Below, piece after piece: positions 24,123 through 31,422 of a stretch of 33,201 nucleotides of DNA (position 1 is the first letter of the stretch; the number at the start of each line of letters is the position of its first letter). Source of the DNA: DAIDKA01 sp035485475 (GTDB taxonomy: Bacteria; Pseudomonadota; Gammaproteobacteria; Steroidobacterales; Steroidobacteraceae); assembly GCA_035485475.1 (NCBI GenBank), contig DATHOA010000023.1, positions 1-33,201 of the forward strand, written 5' to 3'. Made by a program: the position numbers and the translations under genes. Below the pieces are notes generated by a model. The model saw only the letters and a program-made list of their open reading frames with translations. It did no database searches and was not told where the DNA came from.

Positions 24123-24971
24123 ATGCCCGCGTTCTGTTCCCTTCCCGAAGCCATCGCCGCGCATGTCCATGATGGGGACTGCGTGGCGATGGAGGGATTC
24201 ACCCACCTGATCCCTTTTGCCGCTGCCCACGAGGTGCTGCGGCAGGGACGCCGGCACCTCACGCTGGTGCGGATGACGCCGGATCTGATTTACGATCAAT
24301 TGATCGGCATGGGGGCCGCGGATCGGCTCATTTTCTCCTGGGGCGGTAATCCCGGGGTGGGTTCGCTGCATCGGCTGCGCGATGCCGTCGAGAACGGCTG
24401 GCCCCAGCCCCTGCAGCTCGAGGAGCATTCCCACGCGGCAATGGCCAATGCCTACGAGGCCGGTGCGGCCAACCTGCCGTTCGCGGCATTCCGTGGCTAC
24501 ATCGGCGTCGATCTGCCGAAGGTGAATCCCAGAATCCGCCAGGTCGCGTGTCCCTTTACCGGGGAAATGCTCGCGGCGGTTCCGGCGTTGCGCCCCGATG
24601 TGACCATTATTCATGCGCAGCGCGCCGATCGGGCCGGGAACGTATTGCTCGATGGCATCATCGGCGTGCAGAAGCAGGCCGTGCTGGCCGCCCGCCGCGC
24701 GGTCGTGACAGTGGAGGAGATCGTCGATGACCTCGGTGCACCGGGCCTGAATGCGGTCGTACTGCCGTCTTGGACGATTGCCGCCATCGCGGCGGTTCCC
24801 GGCGGCGCCTACCCCTCCTACGCGCAGGGGTATTATCGCCGCGCGAATGGGTTCTATACCGGTTGGGATGAGATCTCCCGCGACCGCGACCGGTTCACGG
24901 CCTGGGTGAGTGAGCACGTGCTGGAGAAAGGACCCGAGGCTTTCCGGATGTACAGTCCGCGGGCGCGCTGA
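24123..24971 (+). CDS. catI: 3-oxoadipate CoA-transferase, subunit A (CatI-like)
   Basis: 282 residues from the ATG at 24123; a GTG at 24105 would add six residues and overlap less cleanly with the dioxygenase stop at 24103. The sequence follows the CatI/GctA pattern throughout: GDCVAMEGFTHLIPFAAAHE near residue 20, LTLVRMTPDLIYDQLIG near 47, FSWGGNPGVGSLHRLRDA near 72, and HAQRADRAGNVLLDGIIGVQ near 165. With the next gene's product it should move CoA from succinyl-CoA to 3-oxoadipate. Glutaconate CoA-transferase and the IpdA ring hydrolase are the closest alternatives. The stop is 5 bases before the subunit B start, a normal operon arrangement. Confidence 0.82.
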   Translation: MPAFCSLPEAIAAHVHDGDCVAMEGFTHLIPFAAAHEVLRQGRRHLTLVRMTPDLIYDQLIGMGAADRLIFSWGGNPGVGSLHRLRDAVENGWPQPLQLEEHSHAAMANAYEAGAANLPFAAFRGYIGVDLPKVNPRIRQVACPFTGEMLAAVPALRPDVTIIHAQRADRAGNVLLDGIIGVQKQAVLAARRAVVTVEEIVDDLGAPGLNAVVLPSWTIAAIAAVPGGAYPSYAQGYYRRANGFYTGWDEISRDRDRFTAWVSEHVLEKGPEAFRMYSPRAR

Positions 24972-24976
24972 GCAGC

Positions 24977-25765
24977 ATGGCCACACCCCTTACTGAACCT
25001 TTCAGCGCCAACGAGATGATGACCATCGTGGCCGCACGGGCGCTGCGCAATCAGGATGTATGCTTCGTCGGTATTGGCGCCCCCTCGGCCGCGTGCAATC
25101 TCGCCCGTCTGACCCACGCACCGGACATCACGCTGATCTATGAATCCGGGACGATTGGCGCCCGACCGACGGTGCTGCCGCTGTCGATCGGGGATGGTGA
25201 GTTATGCGAGACGGCGCTGACCACCGTGTCCGTGCCGGAAATGTTCCGCTACTGGCTGCAGGGCGGCCGCATCACGGTGGGCTTCCTGTCGGGGGCACAG
25301 ATGGACCGCTACGCCAATCTCAACACGACGGTGGTGGGCAGTTACGAGCGGCCGAAAGTGCGGCTGCCGGGGGGTGGGGGCGCCCCGGAAATTGCCTCCA
25401 GCTGCCAGGAGATTTTCATCACCATACCCATGTCGCGGCGCACATTTGTTGAACAGCTGCCGTTCATCACTTCACTGGGTCACGGTACCGGCCGCGGCTC
25501 CCGCGCGGCACTGGGGCTTCGCACCCGCGGGCCCACGCGGATCATGACCGACCTGTGCGTGCTGGAGCCGGACCCTGAAACCTGCGAGCTGGTGGTGACC
25601 TCGTTGCACCCGGGAGTTACCCAGGATGCCGCGCGCGCCGCTTGTGGCTGGGCGCTGCGCTTTTCGAACCCGTTGGCCACGACCGCAGCGCCGTCGCAGC
25701 AGGAACTGCAGGTGCTGCGTGATCTGCAGGCGCGCTCTGCCGCGGCCCATCGGGATGACGCCTGA
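24977..25765 (+). CDS. catJ: 3-oxoadipate CoA-transferase, subunit B (CatJ-like)
   Basis: 262 residues. Blocks shared with CatJ/GctB are ANEMMTIVAARAL near 11, VCFVGIGAPSAACNLARLT near 28, LIYESGTIGARPTVLPLSIG at 53-72, FRYWLQGGRITVGFLSGAQM near 90 and VVTSLHPGVTQDAARAACGW near 210. E56 in YESG corresponds to the Glu that carries CoA in GctB-type transferases; its presence argues for a genuine CoA-transferase and against an IpdB-like hydrolase, in which this Glu is not conserved. The protein pairs with subunit A. The stop TGA shares its last base with the ATG of the thiolase gene, indicating coupled translation. Confidence 0.85.
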   Translation: MATPLTEPFSANEMMTIVAARALRNQDVCFVGIGAPSAACNLARLTHAPDITLIYESGTIGARPTVLPLSIGDGELCETALTTVSVPEMFRYWLQGGRITVGFLSGAQMDRYANLNTTVVGSYERPKVRLPGGGGAPEIASSCQEIFITIPMSRRTFVEQLPFITSLGHGTGRGSRAALGLRTRGPTRIMTDLCVLEPDPETCELVVTSLHPGVTQDAARAACGWALRFSNPLATTAAPSQQELQVLRDLQARSAAAHRDDA

Positions 25766-26985
25766 TGGGCGCCGGTCAATTGGCAGCGGCCTATCTGTGT
25801 GATGGCGTGCGCACCCCGTTCGGGCGCTATGGCGGAGTGCTGTCAGCGGTGCGAACCGACGACCTCGCGGCCTTGCCCCTGCGCGCCCTGCAGCAGCGCA
25901 ACCCGGGCGTCGACTGGACTCGCCTCGATGATGTCTACTTTGGCTGTGCCAACCAGGCGGGGGAAGACAATCGCAATGTCGCGCGCATGGCCGTGCTGCT
26001 GGCCGGTCTGTCCGAGCAGGTGCCGGCTTCCACCATCAATCGGCTGTGCGGCTCAAGTCTCGACGCGACGCTGGTGGCCGCGCGCAGCATCCAAACCGGC
26101 GCCTGCGAACTGGTGATTGCGGGCGGCGTCGAGAGCATGTCGCGCGCGCCATATGTTCTGGCCAAGGCCGAGGGCGCCTTTGCGCGTGGGCCAAAGCTCG
26201 AAGACTCGACGCTGGGCTGGCGCTTCATCAACCCGCAGCTGCAGGCGCAGTTTGGCTGCGAATCGATGGCACAGACGGCCGAGAACCTGGTTGCGCAGTG
26301 GCAGATTTCGCGCGCCGATCAGGATGCGTTTGCCCTGCGCAGCCAGCAGCGTTACGCGCGGGCCCTGGCGCGCGGATTCTTCGGCCGGGAAATTGCACCG
26401 TTCGCCAGTGCGCTGCCGAAGCAGGCTACCGTCACCGTGGACTGCGACGAGCAGCCCCGACCGGAGACGACACTTGCGGGGCTCGCCCGGCTCAAGGGTG
26501 TGGTGCACCCGGACGGCTCGGTCACCGCCGGGAATTCCTCCGGCATCAATGATGGCGCGGCAGCCTTGCTGCTGGCGAGCGAAGCTGCCGCGAAGCGCTA
26601 CGGATTGACACCCCGTGCGCGCGTGGTCGGTGGAGCCGTCGTCGGGGTGGCGCCGCGCGTCATGGGCAGGGGTCCGGCACCGGCAACTGAAAAGCTGCTG
26701 GCACAAGTCGGCCTGAAACTGGCGCAGGTGGATGTGATCGAGCTCAATGAGGCCTTCGCCGCCCAGGCTCTGGCCGTACTGCGCGAACTGAAGCTGCCCG
26801 ATGACACCGAACAGGTGAATCCGAACGGCGGTGCGATCGCCGTCGGGCATCCGCTGGGAGCCAGCGGCGCACGCCTGGTTCTCACCGCACTCAATCAGCT
26901 GCAGAGCAGCGGGGGACGCCTGGCGGTGTGCACCATGTGCATCGGAGTAGGCCAGGGCATCGCGCTGTTGCTCGAGCGCGTGTAG
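25765..26985 (+). CDS. pcaF: 3-oxoadipyl-CoA/acetyl-CoA acyltransferase (thiolase)
   Basis: 406 residues, normal for thiolases. Catalytic residues are all present: nucleophile C95 in INRLCGSSLDA, H362 in GGAIAVGHPLGASGARL and C392 in CTMCIGVGQG; NEAFAAQAL near 330 is a further family motif. Its close match to PcaF/CatF (GVRTPFGRYGGVLSAVRTDD, CANQAGEDNRNVARMA) and its place after the CoA-transferase pair support 3-oxoadipyl-CoA thiolase, which yields succinyl-CoA and acetyl-CoA. A broader acetyl-CoA acetyltransferase specificity cannot be excluded. It converges on the minus-strand operon that follows, 15 bases from stop to stop. Confidence 0.86.
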   Translation: MGAGQLAAAYLCDGVRTPFGRYGGVLSAVRTDDLAALPLRALQQRNPGVDWTRLDDVYFGCANQAGEDNRNVARMAVLLAGLSEQVPASTINRLCGSSLDATLVAARSIQTGACELVIAGGVESMSRAPYVLAKAEGAFARGPKLEDSTLGWRFINPQLQAQFGCESMAQTAENLVAQWQISRADQDAFALRSQQRYARALARGFFGREIAPFASALPKQATVTVDCDEQPRPETTLAGLARLKGVVHPDGSVTAGNSSGINDGAAALLLASEAAAKRYGLTPRARVVGGAVVGVAPRVMGRGPAPATEKLLAQVGLKLAQVDVIELNEAFAAQALAVLRELKLPDDTEQVNPNGGAIAVGHPLGASGARLVLTALNQLQSSGGRLAVCTMCIGVGQGIALLLERV

Positions 26986-26993
26986 TGCGCTCG
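26973..26993. terminator. Hairpin spanning the thiolase stop codon
   Basis: CGAGCGC (26973-26979) and GCGCTCG (26987-26993) form a perfect 7-base-pair stem with the loop GTGTAGT, which contains the thiolase stop codon TAG. It lies exactly in the convergent junction with the minus-strand operon ending at 27001. There is no T-run on either side, so if it terminates transcription it does so weakly or in both directions with help. Confidence 0.35.
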
Positions 26994-27000
26994 CTGCAGG

Positions 27001-27516
27001 CTATTGGCCGCCGACAGATGAGGCGGCAGTCGTGACATAGCCCAGGGCGCGGCCACCGAGTCCGACCCCGAGCCACAGCAGCAGCGAAATCACGGCCGCC
27101 AGTCGCCGCAGGCCGACGGCGGTGCGTTGCGAGTCGATCACTTTGCGGTGGATCGTCAAGGTGTACAGCAGCGCCAGCAGCAGCAAGGTCATCTTGAGCT
27201 GAAACGCCCAGTTGCCGTACATCTTCACCGCTTCGGTGGAGAACAGCAGAAAGCCGGACAGCAGCATCACCCCGATACAGCCGAACATCCAGGGCCGCAG
27301 TTCCCGTGCCAGCTCAGGGGTGGAGGCGCTGCCGAAGCGAACCCCGAACAGGCTCATGTTGATCATGACCAGGATGCCACCGAGCAGGCCAAGAGCCAGC
27401 AGATGGAATACTTCGACGAACGGAAACAGCCAGGCGGAGTCGCGAATGCCGTGACCGAAAAACGAGTCATTGCACCAGCGGCAGAAGGCCAGCGTCAGGG
27501 CGGCGAGTGCGTTCAT
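27001..27516 (-). CDS. Four-helix membrane protein, DUF6644-like (paralog B)
   Basis: 171 residues from the ATG at 27514-27516. About four hydrophobic helices are seen: FPFVEVFHLLALGLLGGILVM, WMFGCIGVMLLSGFLLF, FQLKMTLLLLALLYTL and RLAAVISLLLWLGVGLGG. The upstream neighbour is a paralog with the same layout: both share FGxxIRxSxW, VxHxLxLG, RxLxPWxFGxxGxML and KLKM/QLKM-type blocks. A His in the first helix (VFHLL versus TVHVL) is kept in both, raising the possibility of cofactor or metal binding in the membrane. I associate this layout with DUF6644; function is unknown. It is the last gene of the six-gene minus-strand operon, 7 bases after its paralog. Confidence 0.7.
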   Translation of the reverse strand: MNALAALTLAFCRWCNDSFFGHGIRDSAWLFPFVEVFHLLALGLLGGILVMINMSLFGVRFGSASTPELARELRPWMFGCIGVMLLSGFLLFSTEAVKMYGNWAFQLKMTLLLLALLYTLTIHRKVIDSQRTAVGLRRLAAVISLLLWLGVGLGGRALGYVTTAASSVGGQ

Positions 27517-27523
27517 GTGGGCT

Positions 27524-28024
27524 TCATGGCGGCGGCAGAACGTAGGCGATGCCGCGCCCGCAGGCGACCACCGCAATCCACAGTACCAGGGAGACAATGC
27601 CGGTGATCCTGGCACCGCGCGGGGTCGCCGGCAGCACATCCCACTGCAGCATCGTGCGTCCGAGGGTGAGGTTGAAAACCACGACGTTCAACGCCGCGGC
27701 CAGCAGCATGAGCATTTTCAGCTTGAAAAAAATGGTTCCGTAGAACAGCACCGGATCGCCGGCAAACAGCGTGATGCCCGTGACCAGCATGATGCCGAAG
27801 GAGCCGAACAACCACGGATTGAGTTGTCGGAAGACGGTGGATACGGGCGTGCGCCTGAGCACCAGATCAAGCAGGCGCAAGTCCAGCAGAATGACGAAGC
27901 CGAGGAACACACCCAGGGTCAGCACATGGACCGTCTCGATGATGGGCTCCGCCCACAGCGACTCGCGGATGAGCGTACCGAAGGAGGTGTCGTGCAGCCA
28001 CACCAGCGCGCTGTCGAGGATCAT
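27524..28024 (-). CDS. Four-helix membrane protein, DUF6644-like (paralog A)
   Basis: 166 residues. It starts MILDSALVWLHDTSFGTLIR and has about four hydrophobic segments: IIETVHVLTLGVFLGFVILL, WLFGSFGIMLVTGITLF, FKLKMLMLLAAALNVVVF and GIVSLVLWIAVVACG. Helix order, loop lengths and several conserved positions match the following gene, so the pair arose by duplication and may form a heterodimer. It has no signal peptide; the first helix probably inserts directly. It lies 32 bases after the smaller of the two paralogous secreted proteins. No enzymatic motif was found. Confidence 0.7.
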   Translation of the reverse strand: MILDSALVWLHDTSFGTLIRESLWAEPIIETVHVLTLGVFLGFVILLDLRLLDLVLRRTPVSTVFRQLNPWLFGSFGIMLVTGITLFAGDPVLFYGTIFFKLKMLMLLAAALNVVVFNLTLGRTMLQWDVLPATPRGARITGIVSLVLWIAVVACGRGIAYVLPPP

Positions 28025-28056
28025 CGCGGGCCTTGTCTACAGTGCCCCATGCACGC

Positions 28057-28857
28057 TCATTTGGCCTGGCAAGGCGTCGGGTTCCACTTGGCTGCGTCAG
28101 TCTTCTTGAACTGCGAGCTGGTGATGAAGGGCTGATCCAGGTATTCCGGATCGTTCACGATGCTGGTGACCACCAGCCAGGTATCACCATTGGGTTCGTG
28201 GAAGCTGTCGAAGTACTCCTCCACCGAAGTATTCGCGCCATAGGGCACCCCGTTCTTGCGCAGGTAGCCGGGGCGCAGCTGCGTCGTCATGACCTTCAGG
28301 TAACCGTCCTGCGTCGGCGGTGGTGCGCCGGCAAGGCCGGCGGTGGTCGGCAATCCTGCGGTCACTCCGCCAAATCCGCCGCGTGCCCGCAGGCCTTCCC
28401 ACTGCGCCATGGAGTAGCCCTGCCAGCTGGGAGCCAGGTCATGGGCCGGTGCGCCCGCGAAATTCAGCACGCGCGTCTGCTCGCCGGCGTCGGTCTCCAC
28501 TTTGAGGGTGCTGGCGTCCTGCCAGGTGATGTGCAGGCGTGTCGGTGTACGCATGATCGCCGCAGCCCCGTAGGCGCGGCACGCTTCACCACTTGACTGA
28601 TCCTTGGACGGATCCCATTTCTGCATGAGGGCGCGGCCGGCGGCATTGAGTGCCACGCCGGTAAAGTCGCCCTTGTCGGGCGTCATCATCCGGTAGCGCC
28701 AGTCCTCGGTGACCACCGCGACCCAGTACCCGGTCAGGTCGACCGGCGCGCGGCTGCGCGGATCCGCAGGCGCGGCGGGTCCCGCAGGCCTCTGGGCGTT
28801 GGCGCTACCCACCACAATGAGGCCTGCCAGCAGGCCCAGTGTTGCCAGCCTGCTCAC
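28057..28857 (-). CDS. Secreted protein of unknown function (paralog of the 30239-31135 product)
   Basis: 266 residues from a GTG start at 28855-28857, chosen because AAGGAG stands 7 bases upstream and the resulting N-terminus is an ideal signal peptide (MSRLATLGLLAGLIVVGSANA). The GTG overlaps the end of the DUF6152-like gene. The mature chain has VDLTGYWVAVVTEDWRYRM, a conserved EACRAYG (C93), LHITWQDASTLKVETDAGEQ, SWQGYSMAQWEG, a Gly/Ala-rich insert at ~158-183, and LRKNGVPYG with NDPEYLDQPFITSSQF. These blocks align with QCRAHGADYG, TWQGFSTGEW, IRRNGIPRS and YDPVYLTEPFIRTTDF of the first gene in the operon. Function is unknown; both probably fold as a beta-rich ligand-binding or lipocalin-like domain (guess). 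Confidence 0.68.
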   Translation of the reverse strand: MSRLATLGLLAGLIVVGSANAQRPAGPAAPADPRSRAPVDLTGYWVAVVTEDWRYRMMTPDKGDFTGVALNAAGRALMQKWDPSKDQSSGEACRAYGAAAIMRTPTRLHITWQDASTLKVETDAGEQTRVLNFAGAPAHDLAPSWQGYSMAQWEGLRARGGFGGVTAGLPTTAGLAGAPPPTQDGYLKVMTTQLRPGYLRKNGVPYGANTSVEEYFDSFHEPNGDTWLVVTSIVNDPEYLDQPFITSSQFKKTDAAKWNPTPCQAK

Positions 28858-29243
28858 ATGATTACTCCTTCCCAGGTCCAGCCATCGGAGGTGCGCACAA
28901 TCTTGTGCAGGCGGATTCGATGTTCGTTCGGATCCCGCCCCGGGTTGCCCGTGACGATCACGTGATCCCCGGTCTTCAGGGTCTCGCGGGTCACGTGCTC
29001 CTGGGTAAGCTGTGCACCACCGCCCCATTCGACCGACCAGACCTGTTCCTGCCCCGCCTTGTCCTTGACCATGACCTTCACGAAGGAATGCGGATTGCGG
29101 AACATGAACTGGGTCAGGGTCCCATCAATGCTGACTTCCTGGTCGACGAAGTACGTCGCGGCAAAGGAATGGTGGGCATGCACCGGCGGGCCCAGGAGCA
29201 GGGCGGAGGTTGCGGCGAGCAGGGCCAGGTATTTGCGATTCAT
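28854..29243 (-). CDS. DUF6152-like small secreted protein
   Basis: 129 residues. The signal peptide (LALLAATSALLLGPPVHA) is followed by HHSFAATYFVDQEVSIDGTL and MFRNPHSFVKVMVKD, the opening I associate with DUF6152. The rest is a small beta-rich domain (VWSVEWGGGAQL, LKTGDHVIVTGNPGRDPNEH, RIRLHKIV) with an OB-fold-like rhythm. The two His right after the cleavage site and the later NPHSF His could bind metal. It lies 12 bases after the metallo-beta-lactamase-fold gene and overlaps the GTG start of the next secreted protein. Function is unknown. Confidence 0.78.
   Translation of the reverse strand: MNRKYLALLAATSALLLGPPVHAHHSFAATYFVDQEVSIDGTLTQFMFRNPHSFVKVMVKDKAGQEQVWSVEWGGGAQLTQEHVTRETLKTGDHVIVTGNPGRDPNEHRIRLHKIVRTSDGWTWEGVIM
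28865..28870 (-). promoter_or_regulatory. Ribosome binding site that fixes the GTG start at 28857
   Basis: AAGGAG on the minus strand, 7 bases before GTG. It lies inside the last codons of the DUF6152-like gene. An ATG sits two bases before the GTG but is followed at once by TGA, being the last sense codon of the upstream gene. Terminating and starting ribosomes therefore meet on the six bases ATGTGA. Confidence 0.7.
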
Positions 29244-29255
29244 GAAGCGATACCT

Positions 29256-30242
29256 TCAGTGCTTTGGACTGAGACTCTGGTAGACGGCAGTGACGAACCG
29301 GTCCGTGCTCGACAATCCGGAATTCGAGCCGTAACGTGGATCGTAGTCGCGGGTGGGTCGTGCGGCCTTGACCTGTTCCAGGGTCTTGCCCTGCTTGATC
29401 AGGTCCTGGATACGGTCGCGGATGATGGTGACCATCTCCTGGTAATACACCACGTCGGCGACGTCACACAGGCGCCCATGACCGGGGATGATCAGGGTGC
29501 CGCCTTCCTGTTCGTCGGCCGGAATGGCCAGCTCGACGATGCGATTCAGGCCGGCGATCACGCCTTGGATGTTTCCGCCGCGCTCCAGATCGACAATCGG
29601 ATAGCCAGTGGTGACGAAGATGTCCCCGGTGCTGATCACATCGGAGCGACGAAAGAAGACGATGGTGTCGCCATCGGTGTGGGCGGCGGGCACGTGGATC
29701 AGTTCCACGCCTTCATTGTCGAAGAAGATCTTGCGCTCAGGAGTGGTGTACGTATCCGTGGGCAATGCACCCTGCGGCGCTGCGGTCGAACCGGGACCGG
29801 CGGCGCTCATGCGATCCAGTACAGTCTGGAACGCCATGATCGTGGCCTGGTTCGAGGCGCTGGTGCCGATATCGCCGACCACGTTACCGCCGGCGATCGT
29901 GGTACCGGATTTTGCGATGGCCTCATTGCCGCCGACATGATCCGGATGGACGTGGGTGTTGATGATATAGCGGATGGGCTTGTCCGAGAGGCTATGGACG
30001 GCGGCCAGGACCTTGGCGCTCATCGGTGCCAGCCCGGTGTCCACCAGCAGCACGCCATCGTTGCCCGTCTGCACGGTAATGTTGCCACCGGCGCCCACCA
30101 GCATCGAGATGTTGCCCTGGACCGGCAGGATATGCACCTCGGCAGGCGCGGGCGCCGAGCTGGCAGGCGCCGGCGTCGCGGCCGATACCAGCGTGGCGGC
30201 TGCCGCCAGCCATGCCAGCGCGATCAATTGCAGATATTTCAT
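29256..30242 (-). CDS. Secreted metallo-beta-lactamase-fold hydrolase
   Basis: 328 residues. A signal peptide (LQLIALAWLAAAATLVSAA) and a Pro/Ala-rich linker precede the domain. All metal ligands of the MBL fold are visible: H97-x-H99-x-D101-H102 (THVHPDHVGG), H188 in AAHTDGD, D207 in STGDIF and H255 in PGHGR. The family includes beta-lactamases, lactonases, arylsulfatases and esterases; the layout with VGAGGNITVQTGNDGVLLVD is that of the general exported MBL hydrolases rather than of known class B lactamases. The start overlaps the preceding gene's stop by 4 bases. It is the only evident enzyme of the operon, so it probably acts on whatever small molecule the secreted and membrane partners handle. 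Confidence 0.88.
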   Translation of the reverse strand: MKYLQLIALAWLAAAATLVSAATPAPASSAPAPAEVHILPVQGNISMLVGAGGNITVQTGNDGVLLVDTGLAPMSAKVLAAVHSLSDKPIRYIINTHVHPDHVGGNEAIAKSGTTIAGGNVVGDIGTSASNQATIMAFQTVLDRMSAAGPGSTAAPQGALPTDTYTTPERKIFFDNEGVELIHVPAAHTDGDTIVFFRRSDVISTGDIFVTTGYPIVDLERGGNIQGVIAGLNRIVELAIPADEQEGGTLIIPGHGRLCDVADVVYYQEMVTIIRDRIQDLIKQGKTLEQVKAARPTRDYDPRYGSNSGLSSTDRFVTAVYQSLSPKH

Positions 30243-31135
30243 GGCGGCGGGGCCTTCTTTGCGGGCCGCGGCAGCACCGCCATGGATTTCATTTTCAGCA
30301 TGTATTCCGGGTACATCGTTTCGGCACCGCCGCGTGTCGCCAGCACCGGGATGCCGTAGTTCGCCGGGAATTCGTCGAGGAAGGTATTGGCGCCTGGCAG
30401 ATGGTGCGGCACGACGCCGGGCGCGCGGTCGACTTCGTCCACCGGCTCACAGGGCCAGGGCGCCATCTGCTGCTGCGGGGCGTAGACAAAGTCAGTGGTG
30501 CGGATGAAGGGTTCGGTGAGGTAGACCGGGTCGTAAACGATCACCGCCACGGTCAGATAGTTCCCGTGCTTCATGATGTGCACGCGCGCTGTCGCCTGGT
30601 CGCTGCGCGGGATGCCGTTGCGGCGGATCCAGTTCTCCTTCAGGTGGGTGGTGGTGATGACCAGGGTGTCGCCATCCCATTCTCCCGTCGAAAAACCCTG
30701 CCAGGTGTGGCGCGCGTATTCCGGCGGATGCGGCCTGCCGTCCATCCAGATGGTCTGCTCGGCGCCGTAGGCCGACAGGTGAGTGTGGTAGGCAATGACC
30801 TTCTGCGAAGCCTGGTCGACCTCTTTCCAGATACTGAGGTTCGAGGGCCCGCGCCAGCCGTAATCGGCCCCATGGGCGCGGCACTGGTTTTCGGGCAGCT
30901 CAATGAGGGCGGCATCCCAGCTGTCGCCGCGCAGCCGGGCCGCATCGTTGATCGGCAGGCCCAGATAGTCGCCGATTTCCGGGCCGGGTATGCGCTCGAA
31001 CCGATCCTCATCGAAGCGCGGGGCCCATTCGCCGGAAGGATCCATCTGTGCCTGCGCCGCCCCGCCAAGCGTCAGGCCAAGCAGCAGGGCAATCGCTGTC
31101 CCGGCAGCTAGTCGGCTCCCGTATCTGGTGCGCAT
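30239..31135 (-). CDS. Secreted protein of unknown function (first gene of the six-gene operon)
   Basis: 298 residues from the ATG at 31133-31135; an ATG six codons upstream (31151-31153) is possible, but a G-rich ribosome-site-like stretch (31141-31146) and the signal peptide layout (LAAGTAIALLLGLTLGGAAQA) favour the inner one. The mature chain begins MDPSGEWAPRFDEDRFERIP. Later blocks are NQCRAHGADYGWRGPSNL (C85), YHTHLSAYGAEQTIWMDGRP, HTWQGFSTGEWDGDTLVITT, WIRRNGIPRSDQ and YDPVYLTEPFIRTTDF. These match the product at 28057-28857, so the two are paralogs flanking the MBL hydrolase and DUF6152-like genes. A Pro/Lys tail (PRPAKKAPPP) ends the protein. Its stop overlaps the hydrolase start by 4 bases. 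No family with known function was recognised. Confidence 0.68.
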   Translation of the reverse strand: MRTRYGSRLAAGTAIALLLGLTLGGAAQAQMDPSGEWAPRFDEDRFERIPGPEIGDYLGLPINDAARLRGDSWDAALIELPENQCRAHGADYGWRGPSNLSIWKEVDQASQKVIAYHTHLSAYGAEQTIWMDGRPHPPEYARHTWQGFSTGEWDGDTLVITTTHLKENWIRRNGIPRSDQATARVHIMKHGNYLTVAVIVYDPVYLTEPFIRTTDFVYAPQQQMAPWPCEPVDEVDRAPGVVPHHLPGANTFLDEFPANYGIPVLATRGGAETMYPEYMLKMKSMAVLPRPAKKAPPP

Positions 31136-31422
31136 GCATTCCCCCCGTTTCATTGCGGCGCAGGATCGGATCCGTGCCCCGGTGCACGTTATTATCACAG
31201 ATTCGCGCGGCCGCGAGTCCTGTGTGTCATGGGATCCAATCGTCCGGCGAGAGGCAGTTGTGATCTCAACGTCGCGGAAACCCTGGCAAGTTTGCACTAC
31301 ACTGCGGTCTGAACCAGTATTGCCGCCAAGCTCCGGTGCGCGTTCGTTTCCGCTGCGATACAGCGGTTTTGACGCAGCGGTCGGTGCCCGAGCGGTTTCA
31401 AGCTTGAATCAAGGGGTGGGGG
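31136..31422. promoter_or_regulatory. Divergent control region with a hairpin before the carboxylesterase gene
   Basis: This 287-base gap separates the six-gene minus operon from the esterase gene and must hold promoters for both. A hairpin CCGCTG, CGATA, CAGCGG at 31350-31366 is followed by TTTT (31367-31370), so on the plus strand it resembles a short terminator or attenuator within the esterase leader. AGCGGT occurs three times around it (31362, 31376 and 31393). A weak plus-strand promoter candidate is TTGCAC near 31293 with CAGTAT 17 bases later. No coding frame in the gap looks real. Confidence 0.4.

Noticed and set aside
24123..25765. IpdA/IpdB steroid ring hydrolase
   Set aside because: The B subunit keeps the CoA-carrying Glu (YESG), and a 3-oxoadipyl-CoA-type thiolase follows, favouring a CoA-transferase.
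29256..30242. Antibiotic-resistance metallo-beta-lactamase
   Set aside because: The metal ligands fit the general MBL fold, but nothing specific to known class B lactamases is visible, and the operon context is not a resistance locus.
28839..30359. 506-codon open frame on the plus strand
   Set aside because: It crosses several minus-strand genes with clear signal peptides and motifs, so it is a shadow.
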